Part shown: positions 45,844 to 55,153 of the stretch, in pieces
Layout: each line of letters begins with the position of its first letter
Position numbering within the stretch: position 1 is the stretch's first letter
Made by a program: the position numbers and the translations under genes
NCBI GenBank assembly: GCA_016777585.1
Contig: JADHRD010000003.1
Coordinates: 1 to 56,157, forward strand
Length of the DNA stretch: 56,157 nucleotides
Reading direction: 5' to 3'
From: Rhodospirillales bacterium
GTDB lineage: Bacteria > Pseudomonadota > Alphaproteobacteria > Rhodospirillales > UBA2165
Notes under the pieces: model-generated
What the model saw: only the letters and a program-made list of their open reading frames with translations
Database searches by the model: none
What the model was told of the DNA's origin: nothing

Positions 45844-47186
45844 GTGAAAACCAACCAAAAGTGGCTTTGCCTGCTTCATCTAGTTTTTCCCCTAGAGAAA
45901 TTGTTTCAGAACTTGATAGATTTATTATTGGTCAAACTGAAGCTAAACGCGCTGTTGCGGTAGCGCTAAGAAATCGCTGGCGACGGCAACAACTTGCAGA
46001 TGACCTAAGAGAGGAAGTGGTTCCAAAAAATATCTTGATGATGGGGCCCACAGGAGTTGGTAAAACAGAAATTGCACGCCGCTTAGCCAAACTTGCACAA
46101 GCGCCATTTATAAAGCTTGAAGCAACTAAATTTACAGAGGTCGGTTATGTTGGGCGCGATGTTGACTCAATAATTCGTGACCTCATGGACACGGCGATTC
46201 ATGAAACTCGAGAGCGGCTTCGGAAACAAGTTGTTGCAAAAGCATCTGTTTTGGCCGAAGAGCGGGTTTTAGACGCATTAGTTGGAGAATCGTCCAGCGC
46301 CGATACTAGACAAAAATTTAGAAAAATGTTGAGAGAAGGACAGCTTGATGAAAAAGAAATCGAAATTAATGTATTAGAGGGTAATTCAGGAGGGATGCCA
46401 ACGTTTGAAATACCTGGAATGCCTGGCGCACAAATGGGCATGCTAAACATTAATGAGATGATGGGAAAAGCTTTTGGTCAGCAAAAAAGTCCCAAAAAGA
46501 TGACTGTCGCTAACTCTTTTGATATATTGAATAAAGAGGAAAGCGATAAACTTCTAGATGAAGACAGTGTAATTAAAGAAGCAAAAAATAACGTTGAAAA
46601 TAACGGTATCGTCTTTATCGATGAATTTGACAAAATAACAGCTCGCTCGGATTCAAGAGGCGGTGATGTTAGTCGGGAAGGTGTTCAGAGGGACTTGTTG
46701 CCTTTAATTGAAGGAACAACTGTTGCGACAAAACACGGACTAATTAAAACAGACCATATTCTGTTTATTGCTTCTGGAGCCTTTCACTTAGCGAAGCCAT
46801 CTGATCTATTGCCTGAACTCCAAGGTAGGCTTCCTATCAGGGTAGAACTTACGGCATTGACTGAAGGTGATTTTGTTAAAATATTAACCGAACCAGAGGC
46901 AAGCTTAATTAAACAGTATGTGGCGTTAATGGGAACAGAGGATCTCAAACTCTCCTTCAACGACAGTGCAATACAAGAAATTGCAAGATTATCTGCAGAA
47001 ATTAACTCCGTTGTTGAAAATATAGGGGCTCGGCGTCTTCATACGGTTATGGAAAAACTTCTCGAAGAAATAAGCTTCTCTGCAACAGACCGTAGCGGAG
47101 AGACAATTGAAATTGATGCACAGATGGTAACAGATAGGGTGAGCAGCTTAGTTAAAGGTGGCGACCTATCCAAATTTATTCTATAA
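45840..47186 (+). CDS. hslU: ATP-dependent protease ATPase subunit HslU
   Basis: HslU (ClpY) is the AAA+ unfoldase for HslV. The 448-residue product has Walker A GPTGVGKT (69-76), the pore loop region in [11 protein letters not shown], Walker [11 protein letters not shown], an intermediate domain (about 110-240), sensor 2 [10 protein letters not shown], and the C-terminal LSKFIL tail that inserts into HslV. Its ATG overlaps the hslV stop by four bases (ATGA). Confidence 0.98.
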   Translation: MSENQPKVALPASSSFSPREIVSELDRFIIGQTEAKRAVAVALRNRWRRQQLADDLREEVVPKNILMMGPTGVGKTEIARRLAKLAQAPFIKLEATKFTEVGYVGRDVDSIIRDLMDTAIHETRERLRKQVVAKASVLAEERVLDALVGESSSADTRQKFRKMLREGQLDEKEIEINVLEGNSGGMPTFEIPGMPGAQMGMLNINEMMGKAFGQQKSPKKMTVANSFDILNKEESDKLLDEDSVIKEAKNNVENNGIVFIDEFDKITARSDSRGGDVSREGVQRDLLPLIEGTTVATKHGLIKTDHILFIASGAFHLAKPSDLLPELQGRLPIRVELTALTEGDFVKILTEPEASLIKQYVALMGTEDLKLSFNDSAIQEIARLSAEINSVVENIGARRLHTVMEKLLEEISFSATDRSGETIEIDAQMVTDRVSSLVKGGDLSKFIL

Positions 47187-47189
47187 AAA

Positions 47190-47555
47190 TTAGGGCGTTT
47201 TATCGTCAAAGCCCATTTCTATGAGCATAGCATCAATGTTTTCAAGGTCTAGTTCATGAATATGGCGAGCCAACAAATTTGCCAATAACGTAGCCCTATA
47301 ATGAAGTCCGGCGGTTTCAATAGGCACTCGCGGATGAGACACGTTAGCCAACTCTTTAATTTCATCGACTTCATCCCAAATAAGGTCAAAATAATTTGCG
47401 ATTTGCATAACAAACCCCGGGCCAGGTCGACCTCTTTTACCATGTTCCAAAGCAGAAAGATATGGTGGGGACACCTGAAGATCAAGTGCCATTTTTTTAA
47501 GAGTTATTTTTCTCTCCCGCCTTAGTTTTCTAATATGATGTCCAAATGGGGTCAT
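47190..47555 (-). CDS. XRE-family helix-turn-helix regulator
   Basis: A 121-residue protein with an N-terminal Cro/C1-type HTH (about residues 5-62; RKLRRERKITLKKMALDLQ and the recognition segment VSPPYLSALEHGKRG). The C-terminal half is helical with no ligand domain that I recognise. Start overlaps the smr stop by four bases, so smr and this gene are coupled. An XRE gene next to smr and mltA is recurrent in Alphaproteobacteria. Targets are unknown. Confidence 0.87.
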   Translation of the reverse strand: MTPFGHHIRKLRRERKITLKKMALDLQVSPPYLSALEHGKRGRPGPGFVMQIANYFDLIWDEVDEIKELANVSHPRVPIETAGLHYRATLLANLLARHIHELDLENIDAMLIEMGFDDKTP

Positions 47556-48145
47556 TCTAAAATCTTGTTTTTTTTCAAAAGAACATACAGGGCCCCATAA
47601 CCACCATCTTTTTGCGTCGCATAATCAAACGAAATTATTAGGTCTCTGATAGTTTGTTCGTTTAACCACTTTGGAACCATCTCCCGCAAAACTCCCACCC
47701 TTTTTTTTGTGTCAAACCCAAAATCTTTGTTTCCTTTTCCAGTGATTACCAACACAAGCCTTTTTTGTTGGCCATGTGTTCTGAAAATAAAATCTTTTAA
47801 TTCTCGATAAGCTTCATCTTGATTGCGACCATGTAAATCCAGTCGTGCTTCGATTCCCAATTTACCACGCCTCATACGTTGAGCTGAACGTTTATCTAAA
47901 CCAGTGGACGTGCCGTGCAACAAAGATTTTTCAGGTTTTATAATTTCTCTGTTGTCTCTTATCTTCAAGGTTGAGTCTAGTGGCTGGGTCTTTTTACTAT
48001 GGTGTTTAACGTTATTTTTTTCATTTCGTAGTGTCTCTACTGAACTCTGAAAACTGCGACCCGGAAGCGGTTCTACATCCTTCAAAGCCCACTCTAAGAG
48101 AGCGGCGTCTTTAACAGTAAAAGCATTCGTTATTTTTTTTTTCAT
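47552..48145 (-). CDS. Smr-domain protein
   Basis: A 197-residue protein with a basic, disordered N-terminal ~110 residues and a C-terminal Smr domain with LDLHGRNQDEAYRELKDFI and LVLVITGKG, the LDxHG and TGxG motifs of small MutS-related nucleases. Smr domains nick DNA or cleave RNA; stand-alone proteins of this type (SmrA/SmrB-like) are best known for RNA cleavage at stalled ribosomes in E. coli, but this orthologue's target is unknown. It lies 51 bases after mltA. Confidence 0.87.
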   Translation of the reverse strand: MKKKITNAFTVKDAALLEWALKDVEPLPGRSFQSSVETLRNEKNNVKHHSKKTQPLDSTLKIRDNREIIKPEKSLLHGTSTGLDKRSAQRMRRGKLGIEARLDLHGRNQDEAYRELKDFIFRTHGQQKRLVLVITGKGNKDFGFDTKKRVGVLREMVPKWLNEQTIRDLIISFDYATQKDGGYGALYVLLKKNKILE

Positions 48146-48196
48146 TTATCAAAAAGCTCGGTCATATGAGATACCATAGACATTATATCCCGGTAT

Positions 48197-49405
48197 TCAG
48201 TTTCTTGGTAACAAAATAAAGAACTTACCTTTCTCCTTCATAAGACCCGCCGCTTCATAAGCTTTCTTACCCGAGCCCCAAAAATAATCACCCCTGATTG
48301 GACCAACTATTGCCCCTCCAGTATCTTGAGAAACCATTAGTTTTCTCAAAGGTTTTTGGGTTAAAGGGTGCCTGGTATCTATCCAGAACAACAAACCCAT
48401 GGAAAAGTAAGCTCTGTCAATCGCGAGACTTCTGCCAGCGGTTAATGGAATTCCAGCAGCACCGATTGGCCCTACCTTCCCCGAGACGGAGTCATTGCCT
48501 GTTTTCTTATTTTTTATCTCTCGAAAAAAAACATATGATTTATTTTTGTTCATTAAATCACTTGCCTTATCGGGGTGGCTCTCTAACCATGTCCTAATTG
48601 TTTGCATGGAAACATTTGACTTTGTTAACTCTCCCATTTTTACCAATTCACGACCTATCGCAAAATAAGGTTGCCCGTTACGACCTGAGAAACCAACCCT
48701 AATAACTTCTCCAGTATCAAGTCGAATTCTACCCGACCCTTGTATATGAAGGAAAAAAGCATCGATGCCACTATCAACCCATAATAACTCTAATCCTCTT
48801 CCAGCCAAAGCTCCGCTTTCTATAGACTCTCGCGTCGCAAAGGGTATGACCTTGTTACCCTGTAACTGTCCAGAAATTTGGCGACCTTTCCATTTTTTTT
48901 TAAACAAGCCCAAGTTACTCGAGATTAGATCCTTTGGTCGCTTATAAATCGGAAACTTAAACTTTTCAGAAAAAATACGCGAGCCATTTAATTCTGGTTC
49001 ATAGTATCCAGTAAACAAACCAAACTCAGATCCAAGACTCTGAATCTTAAAAGGTTCAAACCAGTTTTCAAAAAAAGTTCTGGAGACCGTATCAGACATC
49101 CCTGTATTTAACATTTGTGCAGCATCACAAGCTCTTTGATACGACTTGACAGAGTCAACGAAACCTTCAATTCCAAGTCCCTTTATGGAGGGTTTGACTC
49201 TTATTCTACTGCAACTCCTCAAAAAAGTTCTTAAGGCCTTTGAATGGTTATCTGAGGACCAGCCAACTAATTCGCTATAGTCAATTTTTATGAATTTAAC
49301 AGTTTGATCTTTAGCAGGAGGTTTTTGATCAAGAAAACTAGGAAGTTGGCTACAGCCAGCTATAAAAAAAATTACTAGTAGTAAAAAATTCTGGCGCAAT
49401 GTCAT
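48197..49405 (-). CDS. mltA: membrane-bound lytic murein transglycosylase A
   Basis: MltA cleaves peptidoglycan glycan strands to 1,6-anhydro muropeptides. With the ATG at 49405 the 402-residue product begins with a lipoprotein signal (lipobox FIAGC), and its ATG overlaps the tim44 stop (ATGA). A start at 49435 would add ten polar residues ahead of the signal. MltA-domain motifs include TGYYEPELNGSRI and LLWVDSGIDAFFLHIQGSGRI, followed by a C-terminal 3D domain with DTGGAIVGPIRGDYFWGSG, whose aspartates are catalytic. Confidence 0.94.
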   Translation of the reverse strand: MTLRQNFLLLVIFFIAGCSQLPSFLDQKPPAKDQTVKFIKIDYSELVGWSSDNHSKALRTFLRSCSRIRVKPSIKGLGIEGFVDSVKSYQRACDAAQMLNTGMSDTVSRTFFENWFEPFKIQSLGSEFGLFTGYYEPELNGSRIFSEKFKFPIYKRPKDLISSNLGLFKKKWKGRQISGQLQGNKVIPFATRESIESGALAGRGLELLWVDSGIDAFFLHIQGSGRIRLDTGEVIRVGFSGRNGQPYFAIGRELVKMGELTKSNVSMQTIRTWLESHPDKASDLMNKNKSYVFFREIKNKKTGNDSVSGKVGPIGAAGIPLTAGRSLAIDRAYFSMGLLFWIDTRHPLTQKPLRKLMVSQDTGGAIVGPIRGDYFWGSGKKAYEAAGLMKEKGKFFILLPRN

Positions 49406-50085
49406 TCTACGCTTCGTGTAGCGACTAGCTCCCAATTTGGGTCTTTATCATTTGTATTACGTGAAAAAGTCCAAATATCGGTGATTGTCGTAATATGCTC
49501 CGGGTCACCATCGACCGTGTTTCCATCATTGTTTCGGGTAACATTTATTTGCTCAGAAATTATTTTAACTGTAATAAAAACATCACTTCCATCAACAGAC
49601 CCCTCAATAATTTGGCAATCAACAATTCTTATTAAAGTATTTTCTAGAATAAGTGAATCTTTTTCACGATCTGCTATGGATTGTTCAAAATTTCCATATA
49701 CCTCTTTATTAAGCAAATTATTCAATAGTTTCCTATCGCCCGCAGCAAACCCTTCAACTATCATCTCAAAAGCTGTTCTCGCACCAACCAGGAACTCGAT
49801 TTTGTCGAAATTTGGGATATGATTGACAACCTCCGTAAGCAACTTGTCTTCAGGATCCAAGACTTTTTGATCTTGTTTCACTTTTCTTTTCTCAGATGAG
49901 GGAAGGGATACGATATTATCATTTTCATTATCATTTTCGTGGGCTTCAGTTGTAAACCTCTCATCATTTTTACCCTGTGTCTCATCATCCTTGCGCCGGC
50001 CAAGCACAGATCTCAAGCGCAATACCAAAAAAGCAGCAATCATACCAAATAAAATTATATCAAAAAACTGAAAGTTATCGCCCAT
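49402..50085 (-). CDS. Tim44-like (TimA) inner-membrane protein
   Basis: A 227-residue protein with an N-terminal membrane helix (FFDIILFGMIAAFLVLRL), an acidic linker (about 40-80) and a C-terminal Tim44 domain with FLVGARTAFEMIVEGFAAGDRKLLNNLL and DIWTFSRN. Bacterial members resemble mitochondrial Tim44, but their role in secretion or membrane organisation is little known. Order tim44-mltA-smr and divergence from fxsA/secB is a conserved near-origin cluster. Confidence 0.9.
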   Translation of the reverse strand: MGDNFQFFDIILFGMIAAFLVLRLRSVLGRRKDDETQGKNDERFTTEAHENDNENDNIVSLPSSEKRKVKQDQKVLDPEDKLLTEVVNHIPNFDKIEFLVGARTAFEMIVEGFAAGDRKLLNNLLNKEVYGNFEQSIADREKDSLILENTLIRIVDCQIIEGSVDGSDVFITVKIISEQINVTRNNDGNTVDGDPEHITTITDIWTFSRNTNDKDPNWELVATRSVE

Positions 50086-50164
50086 GTGTGCTTATCCCAA
50101 AAAAAACTATCTTCTATATTTCGACTGTAAAGTTAAATTTTATTAAAAACTGCTCATATTAAAT

Positions 50165-50280
50165 TATATTCTATGTATTTTTCATTACCAGTCCAGATAG
50201 TTAGATAATCGTTTTAAAACTATAGTACAAGGTACTAGGTTAAAACCATATACATTATAACCAAATTAACATAGAATATA
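50165..50280. repeat. 12-bp inverted repeat and central dyad between tim44 and fxsA
   Basis: TATATTCTATGT (50165-50176) recurs inverted as ACATAGAATATA (50269-50280), 92 bases apart, the second copy ending two bases before the fxsA ATG. Between them lies TAGTAC-AAG-GTACTA (50223-50237). Both are perfect. They could be paired operators for the divergent genes or an RNA pairing that masks the fxsA start, which has no visible Shine-Dalgarno site. Confidence 0.4.
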
Positions 50281-50282
50281 GC

Positions 50283-50768
50283 ATGGTTCGACTGATTATC
50301 TATGCCCTTATCTTAATTCCTGTCATTGAAATAGCAGTATTTATTTTACTCGGCGATTTTTTTACCTTCTGGCAAATAATTTCTATAACACTCGCTACTG
50401 CGTTTATAGGTATAACGATTATCAAAAAAAAGGGGCTACAAACTCTATACAGAGCTCAAGATCAACTTAAAACAAATATTTTGCCTATCGAAGAAATTTA
50501 TAAAGGTATGTTTTTAATTGTATCTGCCGCCTTTTTATTAACACCAGGTTTTATTACAGATTTATTTGGATTTCTGTTGTTTGTTCCATCCTTTAGAAAT
50601 ATATTTAAAGCCATCGTTACTAAATCATTGGTTGCGAATGTAAACCTTGATGCTTATATGAAAAACAATAACTCCGGTTCAGCGACTGCCCATTACACAA
50701 CAATAGACGGGGAATTTGAGGAGGTTAACACTCCGAATCCTCTCAAAAACAATAAAAAACTAAAATAA
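50283..50768 (+). CDS. fxsA: FxsA family membrane protein
   Basis: A 161-residue membrane protein with about three or four hydrophobic segments in residues 5-105 (LIIYALILIPVIEIAVFILL, then a second and third pair) and a soluble C-terminal tail. The phrase IEIAVFILLGDFF and LLTPGFITDLFGFLLFVP are FxsA signatures. E. coli FxsA affects phage T7 exclusion when overproduced; its normal role is unknown. It stands 22 bases before secB. Confidence 0.9.
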   Translation: MVRLIIYALILIPVIEIAVFILLGDFFTFWQIISITLATAFIGITIIKKKGLQTLYRAQDQLKTNILPIEEIYKGMFLIVSAAFLLTPGFITDLFGFLLFVPSFRNIFKAIVTKSLVANVNLDAYMKNNNSGSATAHYTTIDGEFEEVNTPNPLKNNKKLK

Positions 50769-50790
50769 AAAACATTCTTAAGGAAGCAAT

Positions 50791-51312
50791 ATGATTGATG
50801 AAAATAACACAGATGAAGATGAGCGTTTCACAGAAGACTCAAATGACAAGGTAACGCAAGAGGCGCCGGCGCTGTCCTTAGTGATAAATGGTCAGTATAC
50901 AAAAGATCTATCGTTTGAAGCGCCAAATACACCTGAGGTTTTTAATCTACTCCAATCCGAAATGCCAAATATACAAGTTGATATTGATGTTCAAGGGAAT
51001 GCTAAAGATCAAAACGTTTTTGAAGTCGTATTGAAAGTCCGCGCGGAAGCAAAAGTAAAAGAAGAGTTAGCATACATCTGTGAACTGTCCTATGCTGGTA
51101 TCTTTACAATAAGTGTGCCTGTTGAAAATATAGGACCTGTATTGTTGATTGATTGTCCATTAATATTGTTTCCTTTTTTAAGGAGAATTGTTGCCGATGT
51201 AACTAGTGACGGAGGATTTGCTCCCTTAATGCTAACGCCCGTTGATTTCGCATCACTTTATCAAAAACGGATTCTGCACAATCAAGACAAGGACACCCCC
51301 CCTCCTAATTGA
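50791..51312 (+). CDS. secB: protein-export chaperone SecB
   Basis: SecB is the tetrameric chaperone that keeps preproteins unfolded for SecA. The 173-residue product has an acidic N-terminus (about 1-25) and the SecB core with LVINGQYTKDLSFEAPN, LAYICELSYAGIF and CPLILFPFLRRIVADVTSDGGFAPLMLTP. An AAGGAAG site lies in front of the ATG. It converges with dnaQ. Confidence 0.97.
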   Translation: MIDENNTDEDERFTEDSNDKVTQEAPALSLVINGQYTKDLSFEAPNTPEVFNLLQSEMPNIQVDIDVQGNAKDQNVFEVVLKVRAEAKVKEELAYICELSYAGIFTISVPVENIGPVLLIDCPLILFPFLRRIVADVTSDGGFAPLMLTPVDFASLYQKRILHNQDKDTPPPN

Positions 51313-51329
51313 TAAAAAAATTAGGGTGA

Positions 51330-52001
51330 TTAATCAAACCAAATTGGTGCCTTTAATTTTCTTAAAAACTCCTTGTGGGCTATTTTTTCAGCATGAGTAG
51401 CTTTAAACGACCTGGGAGTTCGTAATGTAACTTCTCGCTGTTTAATATCTATAGTTTTCACTTGATTAGATAGCTCAAAGTCAGGTTGTCTACCTCCTAT
51501 TAATTCGAGATATACTTCAGAGAGTAATTCCGCGTCCAAAAGCGCGCCATGGAGTTCGCGTCCTGAGTTATCCACTTTAAACCTTCGACACAATGCGTCC
51601 AAACTTGCAGGCGCGCCGGGGAACTTCTCCCGCGCTAATTTAACAGTATCAATAGATCGTGACATTGAGATTGGCGCCCTGCCTAAAGCTCTTAATTCCG
51701 CATTTAGAAATCCCATATCGAATTGGGCATTATGAATAACAAGTACAGAGTCATCTCCGATGAATTTAAGAAAATCGCTAATTATATCACTTATATTTGG
51801 AAATTTTTCTAAAAACTCATCGCTTAAACCGTGCACTTTAAAAGCATCTTGTGGCATCGCTCGTTCTGGATTTATATATTGATGAAAGGTATTACCGGTC
51901 GGTAAAAAGTTCTCCAGCTCAATGCAACCAATTTCTACTATTTTATCACCATCGGAATATCGAAAACCGGTGGTTTCAGTATCAAGTACTATTTGTCTCA
52001 A
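51330..52001 (-). CDS. dnaQ: DNA polymerase III epsilon subunit
   Basis: DnaQ is the 3'-5' proofreading exonuclease of Pol III. The 223-residue product has ExoI VLDTETTGF with Asp7 and Glu9, ExoII HNAQFDMGFLN, and ExoIII HGALLDAELLSEVY. The C-terminal segment is the short tail that binds the alpha subunit. It overlaps the coaE end by 20 bases. coaE-dnaQ next to secB is part of the near-origin cluster of Alphaproteobacteria. Confidence 0.96.
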   Translation of the reverse strand: MRQIVLDTETTGFRYSDGDKIVEIGCIELENFLPTGNTFHQYINPERAMPQDAFKVHGLSDEFLEKFPNISDIISDFLKFIGDDSVLVIHNAQFDMGFLNAELRALGRAPISMSRSIDTVKLAREKFPGAPASLDALCRRFKVDNSGRELHGALLDAELLSEVYLELIGGRQPDFELSNQVKTIDIKQREVTLRTPRSFKATHAEKIAHKEFLRKLKAPIWFD

Positions 52002-52626
52002 TATAAATCCCTTTCCCAGGTAACCATTTGCAGCTATTTTTTGTTTTCACATCTTGAATAATTTTTTTTATATACGCTAAACTCACACCTTTTCCCAAGC
52101 CTGTTGGTATAATATAATTTGCTTTGAATCTTTTTTCTTCATCAGATAATTGGCGATTACAAATTTCGATAAATTTTTTTTCGGTCATATTATCGCGCGC
52201 AAAGACACGCGATCGTTGGATAAAGCTTGGCGCTGACACAACAATAACCGCGTCACAAAAGTGATCCCCTTTCGTTTCATACAGAAGTGGTACATCTAAA
52301 ACTATTATATTATATCGATTTTTAGCGGCGCAGCGCATGAATTTATATTGCAGAGCCTTGGCGCAGGGATGTAAAATTTTTTCTAACTCTTTTAACGCAG
52401 ATATATTCTCAAAGACGATCGAGCCCAAAATATTTCTGTCAATAGAATTTTTTTTAATAGCTTCTGGAAATATACTTTTTATCGCTGCAACAACAGTACT
52501 GTTTTCTCTCATAATCCTATGTATGGTTGCGTCTGCGTCATATACTGGAATACCGAGATTTTTGAATGCTCTAGCTGCTGTCGTTTTACCCATTCCGATT
52601 GAGCCGGTAAGTCCGAGAATATACAC
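51982..52626 (-). CDS. coaE: dephospho-CoA kinase
   Basis: CoaE phosphorylates dephospho-CoA in the last step of coenzyme A synthesis. The 214-residue product has Walker A GSIGMGKT (8-15), the DADATIHRIM segment, and the lid region LLYETKGDHFCDAVIVV with SRVFARDNMTE. Its start overlaps the aroE stop by one base. The C-terminal few residues run over the dnaQ start. Confidence 0.95.
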   Translation of the reverse strand: MYILGLTGSIGMGKTTAARAFKNLGIPVYDADATIHRIMRENSTVVAAIKSIFPEAIKKNSIDRNILGSIVFENISALKELEKILHPCAKALQYKFMRCAAKNRYNIIVLDVPLLYETKGDHFCDAVIVVSAPSFIQRSRVFARDNMTEKKFIEICNRQLSDEEKRFKANYIIPTGLGKGVSLAYIKKIIQDVKTKNSCKWLPGKGIYIETNST

Positions 52627-53468
52627 TATTTCATCAGCGCACTTAATACACGCTCCCTTAAAGACTGCGTTATGGTTGGCTTAACACCAAACCAAGACTC
52701 AAATCCCGGTTGCGCTTGATATAATAACATTCCTAATCCATCGACAGTGGGATTCCCCTGAACTTTAGCTGCCTCTAACAATCTGGTTTTTAATGGGGAA
52801 TAGACAATATCATAAACAACGCATTTTCGGGGTAAAGCTGTGATATCTACCTCTAGATCATCTTGTCCTGACATACCCAAACTTGTTGTATTAATCAACA
52901 TTGAGACATCAGACAACTCCGCAGGTAGTTGGTCCAAACTCCAAACCGTAATAGACCCACCTAAATCAGTTGAAAGTTTGCGGGCTCGATCTTTTGACCT
53001 ATTAAATAATTTTATATTTTTAACATTCAGGTGATCTTGAAGTCCTATTATAACGGCACGCGCAGCTCCTCCAGAACCTATGACGGCAACTGGTGCTGAA
53101 TTAGAGGACCATCGGGGGAATCGGCTCTTAAGGTTTTGAACAAAACCATAAATATCTGTATTTGTTCCGAGTAATTTTCGATTATCGTCTATTACAATTG
53201 TATTGACAGCACCAGCTCTTTTCGCGGCGGTATCAATTCTATCGCAAAATTTTAGTGCTTCTTGTTTATAAGGCAGAGTAATATTGAGACCTTTAATATT
53301 TTCATTGGGCAAATTTCGCATGAATGTCTCAAAATCATTGGGCATAACCGTAAACAAAACATAGTCGCCATCTACGTTGTTTTCCTCGAGCCAAAAGCGG
53401 TGCAAAATAGGAGAAATTGAATGGTTCACGGGCCAACCAACCACGCCAGCACTAAGTTTTTTTTTCAT
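52626..53468 (-). CDS. aroE: shikimate dehydrogenase
   Basis: AroE reduces 3-dehydroshikimate with NADPH. The 280-residue product has GWPVNHSISPILH (substrate site), NITLPYKQ with catalytic Lys68, GTNTDIYGF with Asp105, and the nucleotide loop GSGGAARAV. The C-terminal DGLGMLLYQAQPGFESWFG is also typical. It overlaps maf and coaE by one base each (TAATG junctions). Confidence 0.97.
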   Translation of the reverse strand: MKKKLSAGVVGWPVNHSISPILHRFWLEENNVDGDYVLFTVMPNDFETFMRNLPNENIKGLNITLPYKQEALKFCDRIDTAAKRAGAVNTIVIDDNRKLLGTNTDIYGFVQNLKSRFPRWSSNSAPVAVIGSGGAARAVIIGLQDHLNVKNIKLFNRSKDRARKLSTDLGGSITVWSLDQLPAELSDVSMLINTTSLGMSGQDDLEVDITALPRKCVVYDIVYSPLKTRLLEAAKVQGNPTVDGLGMLLYQAQPGFESWFGVKPTITQSLRERVLSALMK

Positions 53469-54070
53469 TACGAAACCATAAAGTTTTTAGCTCTTAGAAA
53501 AGTCAGTAACGGTAGAACTGGTAACCCCAGAACAGTGAAAAAATCACCAGTTACGTGATTAAATAGTTGCGCTCCATGTCCCTCTAAACGATATGATCCA
53601 ACAGTTGAAAAAATTTCTGGTCCCACAATCTCCAAATACTCATTAATAAATTTATCACTTAAACTTCGCATTTCCAAACTAACTTGGTCGACAAAAGTCC
53701 AAATAACTTCTCCATGATATATTATACACACTCCCGTGATTAATCGATGCATTTTTCCTTGTAGTTTTTTTAAGTGCTCAAAGGCGTCTGAGTAATCAGT
53801 TGGTTTATCATAAAGGGTGTTTTCACATTCTAGCATCTGGTCTGCTCCAATAATTAAACTTTTTTTATTGGTTTGATAGACGACCTCTGCCTTTGCGCTA
53901 GCAAGCCTTAAAACAAGGCTCTCAACCGGTGTTCCTTCCATGTCTTTTTTTAATTGTTTTTCATCTAAATTGGAAGTTTCAACACGGAAATTTAAGCCCG
54001 CATTCTTTAATAGTAATTTGCGAGACTTACTCGCTGATGCCAATATGATCTCTGGGGCCTGATTTTTCAT
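53468..54070 (-). CDS. maf: Maf-family nucleoside triphosphate pyrophosphatase
   Basis: Maf/YceF proteins hydrolyse unusual or modified NTPs such as dTTP, UTP or m7GTP, depending on subfamily. The 200-residue product has ILASASKSRKLLLKNAG, the catalytic IIGADQMLECE, and GSYRLEGHGAQLF near the C-terminus. I cannot fix the subfamily (YceF-like is most likely by the QML variant). It lies between ppsR and aroE with overlapping junctions. Confidence 0.92.
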   Translation of the reverse strand: MKNQAPEIILASASKSRKLLLKNAGLNFRVETSNLDEKQLKKDMEGTPVESLVLRLASAKAEVVYQTNKKSLIIGADQMLECENTLYDKPTDYSDAFEHLKKLQGKMHRLITGVCIIYHGEVIWTFVDQVSLEMRSLSDKFINEYLEIVGPEIFSTVGSYRLEGHGAQLFNHVTGDFFTVLGLPVLPLLTFLRAKNFMVS

Positions 54071-54897
54071 GCTAAATCTTTTGGTCGGTTTTCTAAAAAT
54101 TGCGTATGAAGTTTTATAATTGCCGCAGCAGTCTCTTCAATACTACGCCGCGACACATCAATTACATTCAAGTTTTTTCTTGTGAACAATCTCATGGCAA
54201 AATTAATCTCTTCAGTTACTTGAGCTGGATTTGCGTAATCAGCTTCTTCACTTTCAGTTAACATTCGCAATCGATTTTTACGTATTTGAACCAAACTTTT
54301 GGAGTCTTTGATCAATCCTACAATAAGAGTGTCTTTTAATTCAAAAACATTTTCCGGTATTGAATGACCCAAAACAATTGGAATGTTTGCTGCTTTTATG
54401 CCACGGTTTGCGAGGTAAACACATGTTGGGGTTTTTGAAGTTCTTGAAACACCTAGAATTAACACATCTGCCTCGCCTATATTCCACATAGCTTGCCCAT
54501 CATCGTGAGTCATAGCGTAATCCATTGCAGCAATGCGCTCAAAATAATCCGCATCTAACGTATATTGTAAACCTGGATGAGCATTTCCTTTTTCGTTTAA
54601 GAAACTACCAAACGTTGCCATAATCGGTTGTAACACTGAAACACACGGCACTTTTAATTTCCTGCAGGCTGTTTGAAGTTTAATGATAATATCCTTATTT
54701 ACTAGCGTATAAAGAACAAATCCTGGTCTTTGTTGGATATCTTCAATAACATCATTAATTTGAGTATCGGATCGAACTAAATTCCAAACATGTTCTATTG
54801 GTTGTGTATGTTCAAATTGCACCAAACATGCTCGAGCAACTGACTCTACGGTTTCGCCCGTTGCATCAGAAATTAAATAAAGATGAAAATCAGACAT
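54067..54897 (-). CDS. ppsR: bifunctional kinase/pyrophosphorylase regulator of PEP synthase or PPDK (DUF299)
   Basis: A 276-residue DUF299 protein that phosphorylates, using ADP, and dephosphorylates PEP synthase or pyruvate phosphate dikinase. The P-loop-like GVSRTSKTP (149-157) and SDATGETVESVARACL at the start are signatures. The partner enzyme is not in the window. It is the first gene left of the proposed origin, as in Caulobacter. Its start overlaps no gene, and the maf start overlaps its stop by four bases. Confidence 0.93.
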   Translation of the reverse strand: MSDFHLYLISDATGETVESVARACLVQFEHTQPIEHVWNLVRSDTQINDVIEDIQQRPGFVLYTLVNKDIIIKLQTACRKLKVPCVSVLQPIMATFGSFLNEKGNAHPGLQYTLDADYFERIAAMDYAMTHDDGQAMWNIGEADVLILGVSRTSKTPTCVYLANRGIKAANIPIVLGHSIPENVFELKDTLIVGLIKDSKSLVQIRKNRLRMLTESEEADYANPAQVTEEINFAMRLFTRKNLNVIDVSRRSIEETAAAIIKLHTQFLENRPKDLA

Positions 54898-54947
54898 TTA
54901 ACACTGATCGTTTCATTATAAACCCTCTGAATAACTTTAGTGTTAAT

Positions 54948-54956
54948 TGTGAATAA
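54948..54956 (-). promoter_or_regulatory. DnaA box, exact match to TTATNCACA
   Basis: TTATTCACA on the minus strand. It is the best of four same-orientation DnaA-box-like sites in the origin candidate, and lies 50 bases from the ppsR start. Confidence 0.55.
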
Positions 54957-55078
54957 AAATATATTTTCATACTTATTACAGGAACTATCATTATTGAATA
55001 AAATTTATCAGCCTAATAATACAACCAACCTTCTTTTAGTACAAGAATGTGAGTAAAAAAGATGATAAAGTTATACAT

Positions 55079-55092
55079 TTTATTATCGTATT
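55079..55092. other. position check: mixed A/T run in the origin candidate
   Basis: These bases (part of ATTTTATTATCGTATT) are a plain AT-rich run beside TTATACATT at 55071, a two-mismatch DnaA-box-like word. I see no dyad here. The 14-bp palindrome is at 55279-55292 and is listed separately. Confidence 0.2.
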
Positions 55093-55116
55093 TAAACGCA
55101 AACAAAGTGCATAAAA

Positions 55117-55133
55117 ACTATATATTTTATAGT
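55117..55133. repeat. ACTATA/TATAGT hairpin in the origin candidate
   Basis: A perfect 6-bp inverted repeat with a five-base loop. It lies between two copies of the 9-mer ATAAAAACT (55111-55119, overlapping its left arm, and 55139-55147). Confidence 0.4.
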
Positions 55134-55153
55134 GCTTTATAAAAACTGCCAAC

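Noticed and set aside
51304-51325. CCTAAT/ATTAGG hairpin between secB and dnaQ as a two-way terminator
   Set aside because: Six-bp stem, ten-base loop, no proper T-run on either side, and it overlaps the end of secB.
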